NCBI RefSeq assembly: GCF_932294415.1
Contig: NC_065544.1
Location: 29,589,210 to 29,653,209, forward strand
Origin: Quercus robur
Lineage: Eukaryota > Streptophyta > Magnoliopsida > Fagales > Fagaceae
DNA: 64,000 nt
Reading direction: 5' to 3'
The notes below the pieces were generated by a model that saw only the letters and a program-made list of their open reading frames with translations, searched no databases and had not been told where the DNA came from. Both the position numbers and the translations under genes were made by a program. Of this stretch, positions 31,897 through 42,685 are shown one piece after another; position 1 is the first letter of the stretch, and each line of letters starts with the position of its first letter.

Positions 31897-32656
31897 TGTA
31901 AGGACACAAAATCTTTAACGGCCCAACAACGATGTTGGGCTCGCACACGGAAAGTCCCTCACAATAATATTTGTAGAGAGTGGGCTTGAAAGGCCAGCGT
32001 TGGATCACAGGGCGACATTTCGGGCCGGACTATAGGTGCACCAATATGAGAAAGAGCTTTGGGCTGGATATTCAGGCCCTTCAATCTTGTATCCAGGAGG
32101 ATTTGGCTCCTCGGATCATGTCCGAGGAGCGATGGTGCTGTCCCCGGTTACCCGTCGGTGGGTTTTTATATGGTGTCCGGCGTATATTATCCAGACATTC
32201 TCTTTCATCAAATCTTTCTCAAGAAGCTAGATGGGAGAGATCCCCCCTTTTGGTCACATAACATTCTCTTTTATACTAGCCTACGTTCGTTGTCCTTCGT
32301 CCACGTGTAGGGTCGATCTTTCCAGGACAGATATCTGTCCCATCAGTCTAATCCCAAAATTGCTGGAGATGATCCATAAAGCCTATGATCCCGGCTCTGT
32401 TAGGGGCAGTGTCATGTCAGGGAAGGGTATTAAAGACAACTTCCCCAGGATATTTTTTGATCTTTCTAGCTCACTCGTGTTCCATTTCTATCCATGAGGT
32501 TTTGGACCTGCCGAGGACGAAACCGTCCTCGGCTGTGTCTTCGGGCCACTTTTTATGTGTCCTAGTTTCGAGCTTGGGCCCTGGCCTCCTTCAGTTTAGG
32601 ACCGGTGGGCTTCCTATAAGCGCGTGGGCCGGACCCATAAACTATTGGACCCCACA
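31897..32656 (-). repeat. 5' LTR of element 3
   Basis: Plus strand TGTAAGGACACAAAATC to GGACCCCACA, followed by ACATA. Both hairpins of the other LTR are kept (32106-32130 and 32510-32533). Confidence 0.93.
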
Positions 32657-32831
32657 ACATAATTAATGTTGTGGCAATTGGCAAATTAATGGTAATAGCC
32701 GAATAAAGTAAGCATTTTGGATTGCAAAAGAACAATTTATGCATATCAGGAATTTGGGTCTCAATTTTTTATTTTTTATTTTGTGCAAAAATTAATGAAT
32801 GTGGAAGTTTCACTTTTTCTCTCTCCAAACA

Positions 32832-32846
32832 CCCCCCCCCCCCCCC
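32832..32846. repeat. Poly-C tract
   Basis: Fifteen consecutive C on the plus strand, in otherwise AT-rich DNA. Confidence 0.95.
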
Positions 32847-32927
32847 AAGAAAAAGTCAATATTTTTTCCTAAAGGGAATATGTATTTTGATTTATCTATT
32901 TGTAACTCTCTCTAAAATTAATTTTAT

Positions 32928-33325
32928 GGTAAATTGCAAATTATACCCTTAAAGTTTGGGGTGATTAAATTTTACACCCTGAAGTTTCAAAATTTAGATT
33001 TTACCCCTTGATGTTTGAGGGTGTTTGGATTTTACACCCTCACATTTCAAATTTTGAATTTTAGCTCCTATGTTTTAGGGATGTTTGGATTTTGCCACCT
33101 AAAGTTTGGAGGTATTTAGATTTTACACCCTAAAGTTTATAATTTTGGGATGTAAAATCCAAACACTCACAAATTTTAGGGGATAAAATCCAAATTCTGA
33201 AACGTGAGTGTAAAATCCAAATAGCCCAACCTTTAGAGGGTAAAATTCAAATATTGAAATTTTATAGTGTAAAATCCAATTACCAATTACTCCCAAACTT
33301 TAGGGGTGCAATTTGCAATTTACCC
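32928..33325. mobile_element. Mutator-type fold-back MITE
   Basis: A 398-bp palindromic element. The left arm begins GGTAAATTGCAAATTATACC; the complement of the right end begins GGGTAAATTGCAAATTGCAC. A perfect 10-bp duplication TTAATTTTAT flanks it (32918-32927 and 33326-33335), which fits the 9-10 bp of Mutator-like elements. The interior repeats ATTTTACACCCTAAAGTTT-like phrases in both orientations. No coding capacity. Confidence 0.88.
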
Positions 33326-33335
33326 TTAATTTTAT

Positions 33336-35146
33336 TTAAGACTTTGCTTTCACTTGATAACTGCCTCTTTAGATTCTTTTTTAGAGAGAAAGAGTGAAAT
33401 TTGGATATTGCAAAAAAAAAAAATATAATAAATAAATAAATAAAAAGAGAAGGAATTAAAGTCTGGATAATATAAATTAATTCATTGCAACCTCAAATGT
33501 TTAATTTATAGCATTAATTTGTCAATCGGCTAACACGATGTTTAATTGTAGTTTGAAGTTTGAACTGTCTTCAAATTAAAAGAGAAGTCAATCTGCATAA
33601 CTGCAATAGGGAGTAAGAGCATCATCATATGTCATATATAACAATACCAATAAAATATTTTTATTTAAAATAATTTCAAGTTCAAATACGTGTATGGTTG
33701 TGTGAGATTTATTAAAACCAGACTTGATTTTAATTTGTCAAACGAATTTCTAAAGGCAAGAATTAAGTATATAATCTCTCTATCCCCAAAAAACTATGAA
33801 CTATCTCCATTCTTTTAACTTATAGTTTCCACTCCACGATGATTGCTCTGATTATAAGACTAAGATATCAATTAGTATTTGTTATGTTGGATAATAGATT
33901 GACCCTGGTTAACTAATTTAATTATCCAAATTAATTAATTAGGTCAAATTATATGTAAATCATGGAGGCACAAACAAATCACCAAATAAACTAATGTGTA
34001 GTGGAAATTAAATTGACACGATGATTTGTTGACGAATGAGAAAAACTTCTTGCAAGGCAAAAACCCCACCGGATGAATTTCAAGTCACCACTTCTAAGAA
34101 TCCACTAATCAAAAATCAAGTTGTTACAAGTATAATGAATCTTATCACTATGCTGAACTATCCCAAACTACCAATCTACAGTTGAACATTTACTCCAATC
34201 TCCAATTGGACTTGATCTTGTAGAGACTTCTTCCTTCGTATGGATCCTAGTATGTGATTAACTCCCAGCAACTGATTGATTGTTACTGGTTGCAAAGTTC
34301 TTCACTTCAAAGCACATTGAAGGTCTAGAAGCACATTGAAGATCTAAAAGCACTTGGATACAAAACCCTAAGGTGCACAAAACACGGTAGCTTCTCACAG
34401 AGTGTATGAGTTCTCTAATTCAGTCTTTGTGTTTTTGATGACTTTAAAATAAAGTTTTTATATGGTTTAGAGATTTAGTGAATGAAATCCTAGCAATCCA
34501 AGTCATCATGGGCCGACATTCAAATCTGAGAATTTTGAAATCGTAGATCTTGATAGACTGAGCTTGTTTCAAGCTTGTGTAGAGAATTCTTCATTAAGTC
34601 TCGATAGATGCTAGTATTGAGCTTGTGTCAAGCTTCATTGAATCAACTTTTCTTCACTTGTTTCTTGGTTCAATCTTCATGTATTTAATGATACCACTTG
34701 TTTTGTTTGAGCAACATATTTCTTGATACATTAAACTCATCTTAGAACTACTCAATTACAAGTAAAGTGTATGTTATCAAAGAATATGCCAATACATATA
34801 AAATATGACCCTAACATAGTATATATAGGCCGGGTTTGAATCTCAAACCTCTTATTTGATTATAATAAATTTTATCAATTAAGTTAACTAAAACCTACAA
34901 TCTAACTTACTTAAAGGAATGAGATAAGAGCAATTAATTTTGAAAACATCAAAGCCAAAATTAAAGATAAAATAATAATAAAAAAAACATATCCAAACAT
35001 CCAAATTCCCAAATTACTAAGGTTACTGTCACATAATAGGAAACTAAGTCATTGAAGTTATACAAATCTTCTTTGGAGAAGGTAGGAAGTTAAACGAGAT
35101 AAACAAATATGTTAGGTTTTTTAGTGTCGATTGGTTCATTCCATCT

Positions 35147-35180
<34 letters not shown>

Positions 35181-35591
35181 CTATATTTCATATTTATTGG
35201 TGGTGTAATTTATTCATTTCGAACATGAGTTAAGTACAAATCAAGATTTACTCAAAAGACAACAAACTTTTTATATACTCAAGATGAAGAGTTGATGCTC
35301 TTTTGAATACATGTTTTGCATAGGAATGAATTTTTGAGTGAAACTTATTTTATTGAAAAGTAGATACTAGAATTCAGATACTTCAAAATAGACACAAATA
35401 TGATCCAATATAGATTTGAAATGAGTGAGTTAGAGTTGATACAAGAATGATGAATCAAAGATGTGCTAAATTTCAATAGCTCTTCGCTTGACTCTCAATC
35501 AACCAAAAATTGGGGACTCTTTTTGCCTTTTAAAAAGCCTATTTTCTAATAGATAAGTTGGGAAGCTCCCTAGATTCCATGGTTTCCTAAC
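33336..35591. other. AT-rich, gene-free region with a possible solo LTR (33880-34816)
   Basis: No reading frame with recognisable motifs. The block 33880-34816 starts TGTTATGTTGG and ends ACCCTAACA, which would suit a copia-type solo LTR of about 937 bp. TAGTA occurs at 33873-33877 and 34817-34821, but two bases separate the left copy from the TG, so the call is weak. Confidence 0.35.
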
Positions 35592-36516
35592 TAGGGGTGT
35601 AATCGGTGTGGTTCGATTGGTTTGAAGTGCGATTTTTCCACCAAACCGAAATTTTTGATTTTACCAAATTTGGTATCGACACCGAACCGTAAAGGAGGAA
35701 CACCAACACCAAACTAATTTGCTTCCAATTTCTTAGAAACCAAACAGATCAAAGAAAAAAAAACCTTTGTCCCTTTGCTTTACCACATTTCTTAACACCC
35801 AAACACCATGCACCAAGCAGCAAAAAAAAAAAAAACACTCAAAATTATGTATATATTCAGAGAACATAGCAAAATAAGAATATATCTATATATATATATA
35901 TATATATTCCTTTGCTTTCTCACGTTTTCTCACCACCCAAACACCAAGCACCAAGCAAAGTAGCAAACACAAAAGAATAAAATAAAAAAGAGAACGGTGA
36001 AGAAGCGTATTGAAACAGTGTGATAGAGAGAGAGAGAGAGAGAGAGAAACAACGGTGTGATGGAGAGAGAGAGAGAGAGAGAGATAGAGAGAAACGAAGG
36101 CATGACAGAAAGATAGAGATGGGGATAAAGAGAACGACTAGACAGGGGAGAACGACTACTGCTGAAGTGAGGGAGAAATGCTGAAAAATAGGGTTAGTAG
36201 AGTTATAAAACAAACACAAAAGACATAGTTTTGGTAATAAGGAGAGAAAAAATAAAAAAGCTTTTACTATGGGTTGAACTTGGGTTTATTGGTGAGAATA
36301 CACATGTCCTTTCCACTAAGATACCGAGAGCTTTCTTGATATAATTTGTACAAATTAATATTTAATATATTTCAGTTTGGTTTCGATCATCTCAGTATAT
36401 TTGCGTGGGACACTGAAACCGAAACCGTACCACGCCAAAACCGAACTTAAATTTTGGCAACGGTTCGGCCAATTTTGGCCCCTTTTTTTGGTTTCTCGGT
36501 TTTTTGCACACCCCTA
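35592..36516. mobile_element. hAT-like non-autonomous element
   Basis: The left end TAGGGGTGTAATCGGTGTGG and the complement of the right end TAGGGGTGTGCAAAAAACCG are inverted repeats of hAT type. The 8-bp flanks TTCCTAAC and TTTCCAAC agree at six positions, as expected for an old duplication. The interior has CGGTTTGG-like words in both orientations, a (TA)n tract, and two GA microsatellites (36025-36047 and 36063-36084) inside a short tandem duplication. No transposase is present. Confidence 0.65.
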
Positions 36517-37001
36517 TTTCCAACTAACTAACGATGCCAAAACAAAGTGGAATCTAGCCCCCAGCAGGAAAGTAGCTAAGAGCTTCTCAACAAGAATAGC
36601 AACAACTGAAGATGTTGGCATGCTCGAACTTACCACTTGAAGTTTTAGAAACTAGAATAAACGTTAGTACTATTTTTTGTTTTATTCTAGGAGTCCTACA
36701 AATTTTTTTCCATTCTAGAAAGAACAACATCTATTAGCAAGAATAAAATGTTTGAACGTCCACCATCATTATTATGGTGTGATCATTCCAAAATTTCATC
36801 ATTTTATCATTCTTGTAATCTCTCTATTTTATTAGTAAGAGAATTTTCCTCGATGTTATCTTTGGATGTCCTATCGCCATGTCATTTTTTAATTTATTAT
36901 TCAATTTTTTGTAATCCAACCATAATTTATAACACTCTGTAACATAATTACAATATGAAATTCTTTATGGTACACATTTTAGGCAATGTTTCCTAGATAA
37001 A
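36517..37001. other. Gene-free spacer
   Basis: AT-rich DNA between the hAT-like element and the kinase pseudogene. I recognise nothing in it. Confidence 0.5.
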
Positions 37002-38310
37002 CTACTTGGTATGAACAGATTGCAAGTATAAAAGTGAAGTGAATGTAGAAGCTGCATAATATGTGCTTAATTGTGAAGAACTAGTGTAGCTACTATGGCT
37101 TGATGATTGAGCATGGTGATTATCCAATGAAGTTGCTGAAGATGTAGATGCACGAATTGCAGGGGTAAGATAGGTTGGTACAGGCATTTTTGGCTCAAGA
37201 ATGGGCAATGCAATTTCAAAATCGAGCACATGAATGGCTTTCCTTATTGAAGGCCTAGCAATGCAATCCAAATGAGCATGCCAAAGCCCAACCACTATCA
37301 ATCGTTCCATTTGTTGCTCATCAAAATTTCCACACAATCTAGGGTTAGCAGCCTTGAGAAGATTTCTTGTTCCATAAAGCTCCCAAACCCACTCTAACAT
37401 AATTATTTCATCTTCTTTTGCATTGGGATTAATGGGCTTTCTTCCACAAGCTATCTCCAAAGCCACAACCCCAAAACTATATATATCTTATTCTTTTTTT
37501 TTTTGAGAGAATATATATCTTATTCTTTGCTGGCCCTACTTGAGATAACACATTTAGGGGCCATATAGCCCATGGTCCCTGCCAAAACCGTGGTTCGCGA
37601 TCCTTTTTCATGGTCCACAAGTCTAGCTGGGCCAAAATCTCAAAGCTTTTGCATTGAAATTTGAATCCAACATGACATTGCTTGACCTTATGTCCTTGTG
37701 TAATACACATTGTTCCCATTCTTCATGCAAGTATAGCAGTGCTGATGCTAGGCCTCGAGCAATATTGTATCTCACCACCCATGTTAACAACTCTTGCCAT
37801 TGAAAAGATGCAAATCTAAGCTACCATTTGACATGAACTCATAAATTAGAAGAAGATCATTTCTCTCATGGCACCAACCAATTAATTGCACCAAATTTCT
37901 ATGCCTGAGTCGACCAATAATCCTCACCTTAGAAACTCTCTTAATAGCAACATAGGAATTTATGACCCTTAAATATCCTTTATAAACGCCACCAAACCCT
38001 CCTTGTCCAAGCTTATTTTCCTCTGCAAAGTTGCTCGTTACAGAAACTAATTCGTTGTAAGAAAACTTCTTTGGTCCAATACCTCCTTCGAATTCATCAT
38101 CCATTGAAAGACAAAAGCCAAGCTCCTCTTCTTTTTCTCCTTTCCCTTCACGACACTTTTTCCTATACACAAAGCAATCCAACACCAAACCAATAATTAA
38201 AATGCATGCACCTAAACTCAGGCCCACCACCAATTTTGTCCTTGGTTCATCTTTATTCTTCTCCGCAAAAGGTGCTGGCGATTGCTGAATCGTAGAAGGT
38301 AATTAGCTCT
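37002..38310 (-). pseudogene. L-type lectin receptor kinase pseudogene (lectin domain missing)
   Basis: On the minus strand a juxtamembrane Pro/Ala piece leads to a membrane helix (LVVGLSLGACILIIGLVLDC) and a CFVYRKK stop-transfer. The kinase N-lobe follows with FSYNELVSVTSNFAEENKLG and GQGGFGGVYKG, then VAIKRVSK joined directly to VRIIGRLRHRN. The roughly ten residues normally between them, including the region leading to the C-helix Glu, are missing. HKDIRSSNVMLDS (about 37690) stands where HRD is expected. Frames then shift, the DFG part is lost, and the C-lobe resumes with YSFGVVALEIACGRKP and RPSIRKAIHVLDFE, ending VHTK. No legume-lectin domain exists upstream. Such kinases are plasma-membrane immune receptors. 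A micro-insertion (37479-37528) cuts the C-lobe. Confidence 0.87.
37479..37528 (-). mobile_element. Micro-insertion in the kinase pseudogene, 18-bp target duplication
   Basis: ATATATATCTTATTCTTT at 37479-37496 is repeated exactly at 37511-37528. The insert is only TCTCTC plus eight A (minus strand). It lies in the codons just before YSFGVV. Confidence 0.85.
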
Positions 38311-39089
38311 TTGTTTATGGGTTTTGGATCTTATATCTTGGAATAATGAATTTTGGATTTTAGATCCTATAATTGGCTTTAATACAGTATTTTGTTATCT
38401 GGGAATCTCGGTAATAATTTTTATAGTGAAGTAAGTTATATATTTGAGTGTATCAACTTGTTTACAATAATGGGTTTTAAAAATAATGATGACTTGTAAT
38501 ATTCTATGGGTATTCACAATTTTGTGTGTGCAAATTATCCAATAATAAAGGGTTAATAAAGCTTCCCATAAAAAATAAGGGTTAATAAGCTAGATATTAG
38601 CGAAGAAACCTAATTCAGATAATTCATGTTCAAAAGAGGAATCGAAGAATTCTGAGCAATTAAGATCAACAAGAAGAGAACCAATGCACAGTTGCATTTG
38701 GATTTAGTTCAACTTGATTAGAGTTTCAATTTATGACGTCCGCTTTTAATGAGTCTCTTTATCATTAGACTAAGACATCAATCTATTTTTGGTGTTGACA
38801 GGGGTTGAAACTCTAATCTCTTTCTCAGTCATTAAATTTTTTACTAATTAGCTATTTTACCAGTTGAGCTAACTAAAACTTATAATTCAGCTTGATTTTA
38901 ACCTACACACATGTTCAACGTGTGGGGTCGAGTATGAATTAATATGAGAGTTTGTTTTGTGTATATTGTGATTTGAGTTAATGTACATTCATGAAAGGTT
39001 GAATATGCATCTATACTATGAAGGCTGCGAGTGTTTTTTTGACAGTCCATCAATTATGTTTGTGGTAGTTAGGCATGTGATTCAAACAA
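38311..39089. other. Gene-free region
   Basis: AT-rich. Around 38541-38591 two imperfect copies of AATAAGGGTTAATAAGCT surround a short CCCATAAAA piece, possibly another tail-only insertion but less clear than the others. Nothing else was recognised. Confidence 0.45.
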
Positions 39090-39252
39090 GGTAGACAATT
39101 TCGTTCCGTACTGTTCGGTACGGCCTGAATTTTTCATGTCAGCGCCTAGACCGGTACAGAAACAGACCTGATCTGTACCGCTCTAGATACCGAAGTGTAC
39201 CGGATTGTTTCGGTGGATTTCGGCCGATATATTGATTTCGAACTGGTATAAG

Positions 39253-39287
<35 letters not shown>

Positions 39288-40130
39288 GAATACACCAGAT
39301 CTACACTTCTTCTTCTTGTTCTTCGTTGCTACCCGTCGCTTTCCTTTTCTACTCTTTGTTGTTCTTGCTTTAGTTTGAGAATAATGGCGAAAAAAATTAA
39401 ACAAATCTTGTATTTTTTTTTTTTTTTTTTTGGCTTCGCTCACTTTTCAATGGGCTGAAAAAAGGCTCATCTCCGTAAAAATGCAGTTGAGGATTGAGTC
39501 CAACGCTACCTTCGATTTGTACTTGGAATTTTTTCTAGACCGGTCTTGAGTTGTGGTTCTTTTACCGAAGCTTTTGCGTAGTTAGCCAGAGAAAAGAGAT
39601 AACATCAAACAGTTTTTTTTTTTTTTTTTTTAGACAATAGCTGGCATCGGCTAGCACACAGCCACAATTATAGAATTACGCAAAACTGCTCATTCCAAGT
39701 TTTCAACTTTTTTTTTTTTTTTTTTTGATAATACCAAGTTTTCAACTTTGTAAATTGTTATTTGTAATGAATAAGTCTGAATTTATTTGATTTTCGTTAT
39801 TTTAAAGCATTAATATATTCATTCTGAATTTATTTGATTTTCGTTATTTTAAAGCATTAATATATTCATTCTTTACTAATGTATACATAAGGCCATTACA
39901 TTGTTTTTAATATTTATTATCATTTTTTGATAAACAAAGAATAATAAATTAGTTGATTTTTCTTTAGTCCAAAGAAAATTTTGCTTAAAAAAAATATTAT
40001 ACCTAGAATATATATATATATATATATTTATAAAAATAGTGATAATCTTGAAACGGTATACCATATTGATTAGTATCGAAATATTTCGTTTCTTTGATAA
40101 AACCGAAACGACTTCTGGTACAATATTGAC
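39090..40130. mobile_element. Degenerate DNA-transposon-like sequence
   Basis: The left part repeats CGGTACGG, ACCGGTACAG and GATACCGAAGTGTACCGG; the right part has GAAACGGTATACC and AAACCGAAACGACTTC in the opposite sense. This looks like the inverted ends of a non-autonomous element of about 1 kb, with poly-A (39256-39286) and poly-T tracts between. A 62-bp phrase TGAATTTATTTGATTTTCGT is tandemly duplicated at about 39778-39875. I found no exact ends or target duplication. Confidence 0.4.
39695..39749 (-). mobile_element. Micro-insertion with 16-bp target duplication
   Basis: CCAAGTTTTCAACTTT at 39695-39710 is repeated at 39734-39749. The insert is TATTATC plus sixteen A on the minus strand. 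Confidence 0.8.
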
Positions 40131-40407
40131 TCCCTAAAATTGTAGTCCATTTTATTGAGAGACAAATTTGGATAGTTTTACTTTATGCATGTAATAATTG
40201 AATCATGTTATTATTGTCTTTTTTTGGTTGTTTTAAATTTTTGCTGACGTGAATGCATCTCCATTTGCCCAGATTTTAAGGGAATTAGAAATATGCAAGG
40301 TGAACAACTGTTAAACTTATTTTATAATGTAAAAAAAAAAAAAAAAAACTAATGTCGTGGCATCCTTTACGCAATTTGTCGTATGTACCTTATTTCTGTA
40401 AGACAAG

Positions 40408-40453
40408 TTCCAAGTTTTTTTTTTTTTTTTTTTGAGGGGAAAAATTCCAAGTT
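40408..40453 (-). mobile_element. Micro-insertion upstream of PR-1, 9-bp target duplication
   Basis: TTCCAAGTT at 40408-40416 is repeated at 40445-40453, around an insert that reads TTTTTCCCCTC plus oligo-A on the minus strand. It lies about 290 bp upstream of the PR-1 TATA box. Confidence 0.65.
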
Positions 40454-40474
40454 GATATAAAAATAATAATAGGA

Positions 40475-40480
40475 AGTCAA
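40475..40480 (-). promoter_or_regulatory. W-box in the PR-1 promoter (distal)
   Basis: AGTCAA on the plus strand is TTGACT on the minus strand, the WRKY-factor core. WRKY sites are usual in defence-induced PR-1 promoters. It lies about 220 bp upstream of the TATA box. Confidence 0.45.
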
Positions 40481-40543
40481 ACTGATACTAATTAATCTTA
40501 TCTTAAAGCTATCCAATGGAATTATCATAAAATAATGTTATCC

Positions 40544-40593
40544 AATGGTGGCGGCAATGTTTCTCAAAAAAAAAAAAAAATGGTGGCGGCAAT
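40544..40593 (+). mobile_element. Micro-insertion upstream of PR-1, 15-bp target duplication
   Basis: AATGGTGGCGGCAAT at 40544-40558 is repeated at 40579-40593, around GTTTCTC plus oligo-A. It adds about 35 bp of spacing roughly 120 bp upstream of the TATA box. Confidence 0.82.
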
Positions 40594-40622
40594 CAGATTT
40601 GTAACCAAGGGGAGTGTTTCTG

Positions 40623-40628
40623 TTGACT
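40623..40628 (+). promoter_or_regulatory. W-box in the PR-1 promoter (proximal)
   Basis: TTGACT, the WRKY-binding core, lies about 75 bp upstream of the TATA box. Confidence 0.5.
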
Positions 40629-40698
40629 ACCATTTTATTAAGCTCTTCAACAATCAACCATTAGACTAGCTTTATATCATCTTGTACCTTTATATCAC

Positions 40699-40706
40699 TA
40701 TATATA
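40699..40706 (+). promoter_or_regulatory. TATA box of PR-1
   Basis: TATATATA followed by GCCCC. Transcription should start near 40730, which places the ATG at 40718 upstream of the transcript and supports 40748 as the start codon. Confidence 0.75.
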
Positions 40707-40747
40707 GCCCCTCATAAATGTCCATTTATTATCAAAAGAAACCAAAC

Positions 40748-41269
40748 ATGATGATGTTTAAGATTTCACTAGCAATTGTTTGTGTCATTGGCTTAGCCAC
40801 GGTCCATGTCTCCCTTGCCCAAAACTCACCACAAGACTACCTCAATGCTCACAACGCAGCTCGTGCACAGGTGGGCGTTGGACCCATGAGATGGGATGCA
40901 AAAGTAGCTTCTTATGCCCGAAACTACGTTGAGAAACTTAAAGGTAACTGCAAACTTGTGCATTCAGGAGGTCCTTATGGTGAGAACCTAGCATGGGGTA
41001 GCCGTGACCTTTCGGGCACAGCCGCTGTGAACATGTGGGTAGCAGAGAAGCCCAAGTATGACTACAACTCTAATTCATGTGTTGGTGGTGAATGCCGCCA
41101 CTATACACAGGTGGTTTGGAGCAACTCAGTGCGTTTGGGGTGTGCCAAAGTTCGATGCAACAATGGTGCCACCATCATCAGTTGCAACTATGACCCTCCA
41201 GGCAACTATGTCAATCAGCGTCCCTATCTAAGAGTTATTCAAGAACCTCTAGGCATCAATAATGTTTAG
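40748..41269 (+). CDS. PR-1: Pathogenesis-related protein 1 (secreted CAP-domain protein)
   Basis: A single-exon gene for 173 residues. I chose the ATG at 40748 because the upstream in-frame ATG (40718) lies too close to the TATA box. The first 25 residues ([12 protein letters not shown]... to SLAQ) are a signal peptide for secretion to the apoplast. The CAP domain is complete: [15 protein letters not shown], the first His in [29 protein letters not shown], the second His in CRHYTQVVW, and [15 protein letters not shown]; six Cys can form three disulphides. PR-1 proteins bind sterols, are induced by salicylate-linked defence and release an 11-residue CAPE peptide from the C-terminus. Here 13 further residues ([13 protein letters not shown]) follow the usual terminal PY. 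Two W-boxes lie upstream. Confidence 0.95.
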   Translation: MMMFKISLAIVCVIGLATVHVSLAQNSPQDYLNAHNAARAQVGVGPMRWDAKVASYARNYVEKLKGNCKLVHSGGPYGENLAWGSRDLSGTAAVNMWVAEKPKYDYNSNSCVGGECRHYTQVVWSNSVRLGCAKVRCNNGATIISCNYDPPGNYVNQRPYLRVIQEPLGINNV

Positions 41270-41322
41270 GGTACTTTTTTGTTTTTGTTTTTTCTGGTTT
41301 TGCTTTTTTTTTTTTTTTCCTT

Positions 41323-42376
41323 AAATAATAAGTGATGGATATGATCCAAGTTGTTCCCATGTTGAGAACCGGGTAATGACTCTTGGGTGCGTTTAAAGAA
41401 CAGCTAAATTATTTTAAAAACCAAGTCATGCATTATGATATAATAAAAATGAGACATAAACTTATTACTGCTCTTGATCAATGAATACTTTTGTTGTAGC
41501 AAGCTTATTTGTGGTGTTATACAGATGGGAATTACTACTAATAATAATTGGATTTATTGAGAAGGTTTTTTATTTTTATTTTTTTTTTCTTCTTCTTCTT
41601 TAGTGGCATTCTAACCACACCCCATGACTATCATAAATATATAGCTTCATCTAGTTCGATCTAGCTGAATCTGAATATATAAGGAACGTGGTAGTCATGA
41701 TTTAGTAAATAAATGGCAATATGTTTCTCTCCTTAATTAGTTGTCCACTTTAACTTCTTTTGTATTTGTTTTTGTTTTTCCTCAAACATGGACCGTTTGG
41801 CAGAAAATATTGTCCAGATGGGGTTAAATCTCGGAAAATCAACAAGAAAAACTGATGCATATATAGGGTGCCACATATATTGATACAAATTGTAATCTCC
41901 AATTTTACCAAAAATTCAATTTAATCATGTAATTTTTTATTTATTCAATATATTCCTACAACTTTGGTTCATTTTCAATGTGGTCCTTCCATCTACTTTC
42001 GTGAGAGGTTTTGCCATTAAGTTTCCCAAAAGGATATAGTTTTGATGTTTTCGAATTTAAAAATGATGTCATTTTTAGGAAATTTAATGGAATAATATGA
42101 CACAATATGATATATATATATATATATATATCCAAATACCTCTAAGTATTTGACTATTTCCTCGGGTGTATGTAACCCTCTTTCTCTCTGTTACAGATTA
42201 CACACTATTACAAATATAAATCCCTTGGTGGTGGCTCAAAGATGGTTCAAGAGGTTTTGAACCTAGAATCTTATAGATATCATGAGGTCTTAGGAATCAC
42301 TTAGCTAACCATTGACAACTACAACTTTTAGTAAAATGAAAATATTCCTTTCACTCGAGTAATTATGCACTGCTTG
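41323..42376. repeat. PR-1 3' flank (duplicated at 5907-7660)
   Basis: Non-coding DNA after the gene that matches 5907-7480 in order, with indels. It is interrupted at GCTTG (42372-42376) by an 18-kb insertion and resumes at 60511. A (TA)n tract lies at about 42112-42131. Confidence 0.75.
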
Positions 42377-42685
42377 TGTTAGAGATATATTAGACATACT
42401 AGTCCAATGTAATAGGCTCAAACTCATTCCTACTTGTACTAGTAGTCTAGGGTTTAGTTGCCTATATAGACTCATGTTAGGGATTCATTGTAACACAGGT
42501 TATTGTATTACACTCTTGCATAATAAAGATGTAACCCTTAATGGATTACTCGATGGATGTAGGCCGACAAGGCTGAACCATGTAACCCTCGTGTTCTCTG
42601 TGTTCCTATTCTATACTTTCCATTTCGCATTCACTTTAGCATATACAATATGGTATAACACATTGCGTTGCTAATATATTTAACA
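42377..42685 (+). repeat. Left LTR of the outer element
   Basis: TGTTAGAGATATATTAGACA to ATATATTTAACA. It matches 60203-60510 over its full length. Confidence 0.9.

Larger units (their letters stand above)
26636..32656 (-). mobile_element. Large non-autonomous LTR retrotransposon, element 3
   Basis: Two LTRs of about 760 bp flank 4.5 kb without any gag or pol motif. The target duplication is ACATA (26631-26635 and 32657-32661). The primer-binding segment TGGCGCCGTCTGTGGG reads on the minus strand beside the right LTR, and a purine-rich stretch (TTTTGAGGGGCTAA, minus strand) lies beside the left LTR, so the element points left. By eye the LTRs differ at about eight positions and one indel, roughly 1%, so it is older than element 2 but still young. 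The interior follows an A-B-A'-B' plan: mini-transcription unit, repeat block, second related unit, larger repeat block. Confidence 0.92.

Noticed and set aside
33880..34816. A solo LTR with confident boundaries
   Set aside because: TG...CA ends exist but the 5-bp duplication is offset by two bases. Kept only as a possibility.
40718..40747. The upstream in-frame ATG as PR-1 start
   Set aside because: It lies about 12 bases after the TATA box, upstream of the expected transcription start, and would put charged residues before the signal peptide.
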